Part shown: one piece after another, positions 51,938 through 60,418 of the stretch
Layout: each line of letters opens with the position of its first letter
How positions within the stretch are numbered: position 1 is the first letter of the stretch
Assembly: GCA_038030265.1 (NCBI GenBank)
Contig: CM075938.1
Span: 2,457,009 to 2,521,008, forward strand
Direction: 5' to 3'
Length of the DNA: 64,000 bases
DNA from: Corythucha ciliata
Lineage: Eukaryota; Arthropoda; Insecta; Hemiptera; Tingidae
Made by a program: the position numbers and the translations under genes
The notes under the pieces: generated by a model
Database searches by the model: none
Told to the model about the DNA's origin: nothing
What the model saw: only the letters and a program-made list of their open reading frames with translations

Positions 51938-53250
51938 CTATAGGCGAGAACGAGGCAATATAATCGGGTGTTTTCCGTTGTAGCTTAATACTGAATTTGT
52001 CAGCCTACCGCCCACCCTGTGAACACCCCGTTCGTGGAGGAATGGAGAGAGAGGCCGAATCTTTGAAGGAAGAACTGTTGAGGTCTTCAGAGCAGCTATT
52101 TCTTTGCGAAATGCGGAAGTTTGGAGATCCTCAAGAGTGGTGTCGAGTTCGGTGAGCTTATTTAAAGGTCCTGCGAGCCGTGGTGAGGAAGAGCGGGCTG
52201 CTCGAGCGTTGTGTGCGAAGCGATGAATAAATGCTACAATTCGTTGAAGCTTCAATAAGCTTGAAGTGAAGTGCGCTCACTCAGATCTTGTAATATCGTT
52301 CCGGGAGATCGTGAGGTAAGAAGCGCTTCCACTTTCACTTCGGAAAGCTGGGAGGGAGGAGTCAATTCTGGAGTGGCGATATTCCACGAGGCATATGGAG
52401 TATAGAGAAAGTTTGGTCCGGTGCGAATCCAGGAAAGTACAATCATTGAGTCACAAAACAGATGGATCGAAGTCGTTTGGACTCTTTCAATGAAGGGTTT
52501 CAAAGTTGCGATCAAATCACTGAGAAGAACCGCTGCAGCTAATTCTAAGCGGGGTACGCTCATTTTAGCTTAACCCGAGCGACCTTTGCTTTGGCTTTCA
52601 GGAGTTGTACTTGAATTCCTGTCGGGAACTCAGAGCGAGCATAGACAACGGCTCCATAACCTTTGCATGATCCATCGCAAAATTCAATGATCTGACGGAT
52701 ATCGTTGCAGGTGATTGGAATATGACGAGGCATCTTGATTTTTGAGAGCGACGGGAGACCTTCGACGAACTGTTGCCATTGATATTGAAGCGAAGGGGGG
52801 AGTTTTCATCCCAATCCAAACCTTGGAGCCAACTTTGTTGGATGAGAGCCTTTGCAAGGAGCGAGCGTTATAGTGGAGATAGCCATCCCAGAGAGTAGAA
52901 TATTCGGGCGATTTCGGACTGCGTACTTCGGATGAATATCGTAAGAGAAACAATCACTTTGGGGCTCGTATTGTATTCCGAGAATTTTCAGTGAGTGATC
53001 ACCTTAAACTCGTAGAGATAGCGGTCCTTCACGATGCTCTTGAGGGATTTTTTCGAGCACAGCGGGGTGATTGCTAGACCACTTTCTTAATTCGAAGCCG
53101 CCTAGACTCAACAAATCAACGAGTTCTCTTTGTAAACATATTGCTTTGTCGACGGAATCGATCATCGATGCTTCATCCATCATCGATGCACGGAATCGAT
53201 GCTTTGTCGAGTCGACAGGAAATGATTTTCACATATTTCATCTTCGGGAT
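51938..53250 (-). pseudogene. pol: BEL RT end, RNase H and integrase N-terminal region
   Basis: RNase H: MSVPRLELAAAVLLSDLIATL and SIHLFCDSMIVLSWIRTGP (52252-52563) are typical BEL/Pao blocks, followed across a frameshift by KIRPLSPFLHERGVHRVGGRL and YNGKHPIILP (51938-52255), the linker to the integrase. Upstream (52564-53250) the RT thumb (IFYSLGWLSPL-like, YSTLWDGYL) can only be read in scraps, with several stops. The catalytic YxDD part is not found and probably deleted. Confidence 0.75.
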
Positions 53251-53568
53251 TGACAATATTTCGTGGTGCGGCTTCTTCTTACTCCCAGAACTTTCGGATT
53301 GAATGATCAAGAGATTCACAACACGTGAGGAGACTAGTGGGTGGTTCATGTGCATCGTCAGCTACTGACGATGGGATGGTTCCACCGATTATCCAACCAA
53401 ATATTCAGTTTATGGCACCTGGTTGGCCCTTGATCACCACTTAAGACGTCGACCGAAGCCAAGAAGGAAGTCGGCATGGGAGGGGGAGTCGAACGATATA
53501 TCGGCTAATTTGAGATTTGCGAAACTTTTGCGGACGGAAGGATCGACTGTCATATTTAGTTGATCAAC
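53251..53568. other. BEL internal region, unreadable
   Basis: Lies between the RT scraps and the SINE fragment. Short imperfect repeats of ATCGATGC are present near 53160-53210. I see no frame of more than about 60 codons with known content. Confidence 0.4.
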
Positions 53569-53640
53569 TGAACCTCTACTAAACTAGGAGGTCGTGGGTT
53601 CGAATCCCACCCTGGGAGCAATTTTTTCTCGGAACTCAAA
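53569..53640 (+). mobile_element. tRNA-derived SINE copy 2 (fragment)
   Basis: Box B GGTTCGAATCC at 53597-53607 within a GTGGG/CCCAC stem, a GGGAGCA acceptor-like end and T6 at 53622-53627, followed by CTCGGAACTC, which matches CTAGAAGCTC in the copy at 20.1 kb. The D-arm part (AGTTGATCAAC) is weak and no good box A is left. Hence a degraded SINE and not a tRNA gene. It lies inside the BEL element. Confidence 0.55.
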
Positions 53641-53764
53641 ACAAGTAAAAAATGGTAAGTATTTAGCTTCAATAAAGTTTAATTCTTTATTTTCAGCCTC
53701 CCCACTCCCTCGAATTCACTGCAGGGTGACAAGGGTGGTGCGGTGAGGGGGGAGTAATCCCTTG

Positions 53765-54013
53765 AAAAGTCCTAAGACAAGGGTCGTCTAATTTGCAATT
53801 AATTAATTGCTGGGACACATAAAGAAAAATAGAAATGCTTTGAAATTGTCATCGACAATGGTGACACGGGATTGAAAATCTTCCAAACCGACGGCAGATG
53901 CGCGCAATCTTTGGAGAAGCGCTTCTGTACATTTTGGTGATTTGAAGGCGAAAAACGCGAATTTCTGCTCGATGTCGAAGTGATTTTAATAAGGTTACAG
54001 CGTTGTCCGTCAT
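53765..54013 (-). pseudogene. gag: BEL gag N-terminal remnant
   Basis: ATG at 54013-54011 begins MTDNAVTLLKSLRHRAEIRV; after one shift follow ALLQRLRASAVGLEDFQSRV and a stop. BEL gag proteins typically start with such a helical LK.RRxxI region, about 500 bases behind the 5' LTR. The rest of gag and the protease are absent. Flanking 54014-54529 is the leader with the primer site next to the LTR. Confidence 0.55.
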
Positions 54014-54529
54014 TTTAATGTGGTATTTAAATTATAATTGAAAAGGAGAGGAAAATTCAAATAATAGATGGAGTGAAAAGGTTTATGTTTAACTTTAAAT
54101 GTTACAAATGACGGAAAGAGAGAAAAGAAACTGATTAGCGGTAGAGAGATTTAACGGTAGGAGGGGGGTGTATAAACTTATGTTAGGCCTGTTTTACACG
54201 AGTAAGTTTTTTGTTCAAAAATATGTTCAATCTGATCACAACCAGATGATTTGAGGTAGGAAACATCTGTCAATTTTTTTCAAAATGGCTAATTTGTTCA
54301 AAAAACTTACTCGTGTAAAAGGGGCCTTAGAGAGGAGAACTGGTTAAAAATGCAGGTAACTTTGAGATTGACCCCTGAAACTAAAGAGGAAATAATGCCA
54401 TTTTTTCGTCTTTAAAGAAATTGAATAGTGCAACAGAGAAACTAAGAAAAAATCATGTGAATTTTCCAACAAGCAAACGTGTCTTTAAAAGGAGATCCGG
54501 CCAGGAGGACCAGAAAAATTAGGGGAGTA

Positions 54530-54955
54530 TGGTGCGGACGACTCTGTATGGAATTGAATAATTCCGGAAAACGACTCACGTTTTTCCAACGTCTGGGACC
54601 AACGTAGTCGTGCGAATTTTTTCAGAGCTCTGAACGCGGAGATTCACGATTGGTCGGCATCTTAACGGTTGACAGAGTTGGAGGGTAGTTGCGGGCTTGG
54701 AAGGAGTTATTTAAAGACACGTGCGGTTCACACTTCACAGGAATTATCACTTGAAGGTAACGAAAATAGAACTTGATCCTTTGCGGTTCTAGCGTATAGA
54801 ACGACCCATTAGCGACTGTATACAGGAGGTGACGGGGGAAACTCTAATCATTGAAAAGGGAAGAAATAGGGCCAAAGATCGTCTTGTTTTTGAACACTTG
54901 GAGAATACGAGGTGGTGCTGAAAAAAAAAGGGGAGCGAGGTTGCCGTGTTAGGCA
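54530..54955 (-). repeat. BEL 5' LTR
   Basis: 426 bp, begins TGCCTAACACGG at 54955 and ends CGCACCA at 54530 on the minus strand. Followed inward by TACTCCCCTAATTTTTC and then TGGTCCTCCTGGCCGG as presumptive primer site. High identity with 50146-50552. Confidence 0.8.
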
Positions 54956-55109
54956 GACAGTGGTCTCAATTAGTTGGTGAGTTGAAATCGGGTGGTGGCA
55001 AAGTTTAAAATATCTTTTGTGGAATGGGCTTCATGGACCAGTGGTCACCCTGACCCCCCAAACCATGCAAATGCAAAAATAGACCCTCCGTATAACTGCA
55101 TTGGATGCA

Positions 55110-55232
55110 GGCTGCACCTCCAGACGTCGCTAGCGGGATCCGAGGACGCTGAATAAGAAATAACACTATCCCGTCCTAGCAACCGCATCTTGCGGCATTT
55201 TCTCGCGGGTTCGTAATACTGCCCCTGGTCGC
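55110..55232. mobile_element. Second copy of the GGGGCCGTATTACGA MITE (reversed)
   Basis: From GTCGCTAGCGGGAT to GGGTTCGTAATACTGCCCC the sequence matches the reverse complement of 47313-47443, including AATAAGAAATAACACTATCC and GCAACCGCATCTTGCGGC. The left terminal repeat is lost, so this copy is truncated. Confidence 0.75.
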
Positions 55233-55298
55233 AACTGGTTGTTAGTAGAACAGCTTTAGATGACCTAGTAAATAATAATCCATGGGTGATTGGGGGTC

Positions 55299-55437
55299 AG
55301 GACAGGACTTCTCGGTGACCACCCTACTGGTCCATGAAGCCAAATCCACTAGCGATATTTTATCTTCACCACCACGCCGGCGAGTAGTGGATTTGGCTTA
55401 ATGGACCAATAAGGTGGTCACCGAGAAGTCCTGTCCT
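55299..55437. repeat. Foldback with 53-bp arms
   Basis: AGGACAGGACTTCTCGGTGA at 55299 and its reverse complement ending 55437 enclose CACTAG...TAGTGG; arms 55299-55351 and 55385-55437 differ at only a few bases, the spacer is 33 bp. A partial third copy (ATGGACCAGTGGTCACC) occurs at 55031-55047. 54956-55109 and 55438-55599 have no gene. Confidence 0.75.
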
Positions 55438-55599
55438 ATCCTAGCGGCTAGGGCCTTGGTTTAATTTGATTGAGTTGAGGACCAATAATGAAAGAAATTT
55501 TGTGCTCTTTTCAATGAGCTATTTACTTTTAGTCTAGCACCTGTTGATGATGCCGTACTAGTCACTTTTCGTTAAAAAAAACAGAGGGTCGCCAAAAAA

Positions 55600-55735
55600 A
55601 CAAGAAATTGACAATATCTCGAAAACCAAAAGGAATTCCAAAAAACCTCAAATAGTAATTTCGATCACAAATGAGGTGTACAATCACCATACTTTCTCTA
55701 TCGAGGTAATTTATGAACACCCTGTATATTTCTAC
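55600..55735. repeat. Diverged MITE-like repeat downstream of P450 copy 2
   Basis: Related to 31948-32145 through ATATCTCGAAAACC, TTTCGATCACAAATGAGGT and CACCCTGTATATT. It marks the 3' limit of the duplicated P450 unit. Confidence 0.45.
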
Positions 55736-55758
55736 TACTAATAATAATTTATCTCGTT

Positions 55759-57803
55759 TTATAACTTTTCAAATTTTAGAATAACTGGATGTGAAGTAGT
55801 GGTTACGAGAGGTGTTGCAGTGAACTGAAGCGGGTTCACTGATTCTTTCGAAAGGGTGACTTTAAAGTTTGATAAAACTGTCGCCAGGCCCATTTTGGTT
55901 TGCAGCAACCCGAATCGCATACCTGTGAAATGTGGTCAAATGTTATAAACCACAAAAATATGAGGCCATGCATCAATTCTAATAGTCACCTATGCAAATT
56001 CTGGACCCTTCGCCGAATGGCAAGTAAGTGCACGGCTTGAAATTCTTTTCGTTTGACCCGGAAAATCGTTCAGGGTCGAACTTTTCAGGCTCTGGAAAAT
56101 ATTTTGGATCGTGGTGAAGAGCGTAGATTGGGATTATTACCGTCGTTCCGGGGTCAATAACTAGGTTGCCGTTAGGCACTTTGTATTTCTTGACGCAGAC
56201 CCTTGTGATGTATGGAAGTGTAGGATACTTCCTCAAAGTTTCTGGAATTGAAAGTTGACTGTTTATGATTTATCATTTTTGTTACTAATTATTGTTTACC
56301 TTTAATCACTTGGTCCAGATATTTCATTTCTATCAGTGGCTGGTACGTTATTGTTCCTTCGTTCATTTCTCTTGTCTCCTTTATCTCTTGCCTGAGTTTG
56401 TCCTGCATGTCCTGGTTGACGGCCAGTTCAAATAATGCGCCAGTTAGCACAGATGATGATGTTTCAAATCCAGCCAAGAAGAAAACCAAACATTGTGCCA
56501 CAACCACTTTCAAATCGATTTCTATAAGAGTTACGATCAGAATAAAAGAAGGCTGCAGCAATTTATTTGTCTTCAATTTACCAATGTCATGCGCTGTTTT
56601 GTGCTCTGAATCCAACTCCTTCTCGTCGCCCTTTTCAACTGTCACGTGGCCTTTATTTTTCAAATCTATAAGTAAATTCAGGAAATCGTTCCTACTGACG
56701 TTGTTTTCTTCTCGGTATTTTATCGTATCAGAGATTGACTCCATCAAAAACTGTTGTAAATGACTTGGGAGTGGCGATGGCAATCGTTTCGATAAAGTGG
56801 GAAAGAAAACTTTCATCATTTCCAGAAAATTCCGATAGAACGGCTTCTCTTTTGGGAACACGGCTTTACCGATTTCTGTAAACTGACTTTCTTGGTCGTT
56901 CATATGGTTCAATTCGATGCCAAAAGCGCAAGTCACGATTAAATCCTGAGTGAACCGACTGACGAGTTCCTTGACGTTGATATTTTCAGACACTTTAATT
57001 TCCCGGTTGATTCGCTCCGTGAATTTTTGCGAGCATTCGTCGAATATGCTGAACATTTGTTTCAGTTTTCCACTTGTAAACGTGGGGGTGAGCTTCACCC
57101 TTAGTGCCCTCCATTTGTCACCTTCGAGAACGAATAAATGCTGTTCTGGCATGCCACCGGCGTCATTATTTTCAAGTTTAAATCTATTCCTGGGGGGAAA
57201 AATTAATTTGCTATTATTCTGGGCTGTGTCGTGATCGTGACCTTAGAGTACATATTATAGATTGAGATCGCTTCAGGCTGCGTGGAGGAAAAATTGTGAA
57301 GCCAACATAAGGTCACGTGACTAGTTCGGATTGACCAAGTGCGTGGTCGAGTGGAGTTTCACCTTGGTGAGGGGTGCGGTGTGGAGGTCTGTTTAAGTCA
57401 CGTGACTTGTTCACATTGACCGTGCGGAGAATAGGGCCCTGTTCGGCTGCGCAAAGCGCAATAATCTCTCTACGTATATTTACTCTAAGATTGTGACTAA
57501 TTACCTGAAATTCGAAAAATCCTTTATCAAGACATGTTGAATCAATTCTGGATCCCTTAATAAAAGCGATGGTTCTACAAATCTGTAGAAGCCTCCGCAC
57601 GGATGTGGAGATAGCTTGTTGTAGTACTCCTGAATGTCGTACCCCTGATATCGTTTCGACAGGATGATATTGGGAGACGAACCGGTTGGAAAATGTCCAT
57701 CAACTTGAGGCACTCCTCTTTTTCTCCAGTAATTGAAATAAGAATTAGCGTACTCATAAACCAGCCACGCAGAAAAAAGAAGAACGCTCAAAATGAGTAA
57801 CAT
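55759..57803 (-). CDS. Cytochrome P450, CYP6-like (CYP3 clan), copy 2
   Basis: Five exons on the minus strand: 57803-57505, 57189-56582, 56521-56300, 56241-55990, 55922-55759; sum 1,545 nt, 514 aa plus stop, same lengths as copy 1 exon by exon. Membrane anchor, KWRALR, FFLAGFETSS, ETLR, FDPERF and FGEGSRICIG are all present. The last intron is 67 bp here (66 in copy 1), which looks like a frameshift only if left unspliced. There are 25 amino-acid differences from copy 1: four within residues 113-117 and six within residues 214-228, none in exon 3. Both parts are near predicted substrate recognition sites 1 and 2. Likely a monooxygenase of detoxification, anchored in the ER; substrate unknown. 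Confidence 0.9.
57312..57406. promoter_or_regulatory. Two GTCACGTGAC palindromes in P450 copy 2 intron 1
   Basis: At 57312-57321 and 57397-57406, in the same places and with the same followers as in copy 1. They survived while other parts of intron 1 changed. A transcription-factor role is inferred. Confidence 0.45.
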
Positions 57804-58494
57804 TTCGACTTATTTTCCGGAAAATTGCTAAAAAGTGACTTCCGATTTCAGTCTGACAATATGATTTCAAGAGGACACAAGAGTATCCGGAATTTTTTAC
57901 GATGAGACTGCGAGAAAAAAGGTCTCCAAGACAACATACACACGATAAGACAGAGGATAAGACGAACAAAAATATTTTTACTTGCGTAATAAATCTGCGT
58001 CTTCTATCTCCAGCATGAATGTACAGTTTCTAACTTTCAAATCACTTCAGATCAAGGGCAGGGCTGCCCATTCCCCCCCCAAGCTGAAGGCCGCATCTCC
58101 CTCCCAAAAAATCACCCCACCCCTCTTTAGCGTCAAACTTTAACGTAGTGAAGAAATTAGCGCAAATTGATCAGATGTATTGTCAGTTATAGGAAATTAC
58201 CTGTGGCAGTGGCGTACCGATGTAGTGGCGAGGGGGGCGGAGATGGAAAAATTACGATCTTTAGGTTCTATGTTCATGAAAGTGGGTACGTAAAAATGGA
58301 CAGGGATATTGGCTCTTTTCGACGATTTTCAGCCCATCCGAACTGGGGTCATTAGGAAAAACTCACGTGAGGTGGTCGCTATGGTGAGATAGTTTTATTT
58401 ATGATGTACCTTCATTGGATTTAGCGTGCGAGAATTTTTTTTTCTCGACATTTCTGACTATAGGGTCCCTGGAGAATGGCACGTTGTATAGGCG
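57804..58494. other. P450 copy 2 upstream region
   Basis: Homologous to 34229-34540 up to about 58205 but with an extra ~110 bp within 57810-57950 (CCGGAAAATTGC...AAAAAAGGTC). Beyond 58205 the copies diverge. No gene is seen to 58494. Confidence 0.5.
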
Positions 58495-59358
58495 CGTATC
58501 AAGTATTGCAGTCCAATCTGACATTTGTTATTAGGTGATTGTGGACGGGAATAATCACAGGCGGACGGTGTCTTGGAGAAGACAGGGTTTAAGCCTCTGC
58601 GAGATCTGTTGTCCTAATGAATAGTGGACTGCTCGTGACACCTCAGCTAGGTTTGCGGTGAAACCTGGAGAACTTTGTTTCGATGTATTCTTTTATTGTA
58701 GGCAAGGCCATTTTCTTGTGTAGTTGGGTGTTGCGGATGAACCATGGCGCATTTACTGCCATTCGAATGACTTTGTTCTGGATGGTTTGCAATTTTTGTA
58801 TTTTGGATGCGGCTGCTGCTCCTCATATCTCACTGCCGTACAATATTAGAGGGCGGATTAGCAACGTGTATACCATCGTACAGAACCGTGGTTTTAGATT
58901 GTTTTTTCTGTTTAGGATGGCGTAGAGTAGCCGCAGTCTCAAATATCCATCTCTGATTTTGTTGGTTATGTGTTTCTCCCAGGTTATCCTTCTGTCTAAA
59001 TGAATCCCGAGGTAGCGCACAGATTGCTTTTTGTCGTTCCATTTTACGATGCTGTTGCCTATGCTTAGTTCGGTAGGTTCCTTTGGGAAGCGGAGAGTAA
59101 ATACCTTGGCCTGGCATTTAGCTGAATTTAGTATTATCTTCCACTTATTCATGTATAGTGCGACCTTCTCAAGTGCTCCTTGAACTGAGTTTCGTGCTTC
59201 ATCGATGTCTTTGTTCGAGGAGTATAAGACAGTGTCATCTGCGAAGACAGCGTGCTCGACATTTTGTGTACTTGGGAAGTCACTTATGTACAAGTTAAAT
59301 AACATTGGCGAAAGAACCGATCCCTGGAGAGTCCGGCGAGTATCGGTAGCTGCCTCGA
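58495..59358 (-). pseudogene. Jockey element 3, 3' part of ORF2
   Basis: Minus-strand frame with LQGSVLSPMLFNLYISDFPST, catalytic FADDTVLYS (FADD for YADD), NKWKIILNSAKCQAKVFTL, SVRYLGIHLDRRITWEKH and LIRPLILYGSEIWG; after a TGA near 58820 the tail NAPWFIRNTQLHKKM continues to a stop near 58560. It is about 95 percent like copy 2 at 31.2 kb and ends at the same GCGTATCAAG without poly(A). It is cut on its 5' side by the LTR of gypsy C at 59359. Confidence 0.8.
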
Positions 59359-59557
59359 TGTAGTTGTTATATATTTTATTTTATACTATAATGAGCGAAA
59401 TGGAATGTAAACACCGGCCCCCACTCAGCCCTCCTGTCTTCCTGTCGACCACCCACACCACCCCTTCGAGTCAGTCTGAGCCCGGCTGCCCGTGGAATAA
59501 AATGAATTGCAAATATTATAACAGTCTTTCTCTTTTCATTTTTTTTAATACATAACA
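59359..59557 (+). repeat. 5' LTR of gypsy C with primer-binding site
   Basis: Begins TGTAGTTGTTATATA and ends ATAACA (199 bp). It has a TATA-like stretch ATATATTTTATTTTATA at its start. TGGCGACGAGGATAAAC at 59560 is the well-known gypsy-type primer site context, two bases behind the LTR. Confidence 0.7.
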
Positions 59558-59637
59558 AATGGCGACGAGGATAAACGTAAAATTTTCGTGCTCGTGATAG
59601 TGACGTGGACCTTAGTTTACAAAACAAAACACAAAAA

Positions 59638-60418
59638 ATGCCTCTCGACGCAGACAATCCGGGATTACTGGACATCCAGGTACAAAACCAGTCAATCTTA
59701 AAAGCCCTACGGCTTCAGTCCGAGGCTCTCACTAAGTTGCTATGTCAGCCGCCTCCTGTTCCGGGAAACCCTGTTCTTCCCTCAGACGCCCACTCGTCGG
59801 CGATAACTTTTGAGCCGTTCGACGAGGACAAAGAATCTTTCAAATCGTATAAAGAACGTTTAGACAACTATTTCGATTTAAAATGCCTTCGTGGAGATAC
59901 TCCCGAAGTAAATGCTACAAAGGCAAAAATTCTCATAAATGCGTTGGGGTAAAAGTATTACCATCTTCTTTCAAGCTTAACCGCACCTGATTTACCTTCC
60001 TCAATCCTCAAAAACATACGACGTTCTAATCGGGCTCCTTGAAATTCACCTCTGCCCCCGCTCCAACATCCACACCGAGCGGCATAAATTTCTTTCACGG
60101 ATTCAAAAATCGGAGGAATCTATTTCGCAGTACCTCGCGGCTCTCAAGGACATCTCACGTTCCGCCAATTGGACATGCCACGATGAAGCGTGTAAGAAAC
60201 CGATGTTGTCTATATTGAAGGCCCAATTCATTCGAGGTTTACAGGACCATGAAATTCGGGAACAAATCCTCCAACAAGGTGACGACATAACACTCGACAA
60301 AGCTATCGAAATCGCGTTAGCGATAGAGGCCGCCAAACGCCAGAATAAGATGTACTCACCTAACCCGAATGACCCTTCTGTTTTCAAAATTATGACAAAA
60401 ACCAAGAGCCATTGAGCT
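59638..60418 (+). pseudogene. gag: gypsy C gag
   Basis: ATG 59638 begins a frame with ITFEPFDEDKESFKSYKERLDNYFDLKCL and ATKAKILINALG, the normal start of K02A2.6-type gag. TAA at 59950-59952 ends it; further on a second frame carries LIGLLEIHLCPRSN and the third FIRGLQDHEIREQILQQG, as in full gags, followed by an in-frame TGA (60413-60415) and directly the pol frame. So one early stop, one shift and one stop between gag and pol. Confidence 0.7.

Larger units (their letters stand above)
50146..54955 (-). mobile_element. BEL/Pao LTR retrotransposon, deleted copy
   Basis: Two LTRs in the same orientation (50146-50552 and 54530-54955) enclose decayed gag, RT, RNase H and integrase on the minus strand. 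In that orientation the LTR starts TGCCTAACACGG and ends CGCACCA. Next to the 5' LTR (54530) the sequence reads TCTGGTCCTCCTGGCCGGAT, which is the primer-site/leader pattern of BEL elements. The internal part is only about 4 kb, so most of gag, protease and the first RT part are reduced. Target duplications at the outer sides do not match (GTTGG and GACAG). Confidence 0.8.

Noticed and set aside
55979..56236. P450 copy 2 as a pseudogene truncated after CIGDY
   Set aside because: The stop lies in the 67-bp last intron; GT/AG splicing restores the frame and the C terminus is complete.
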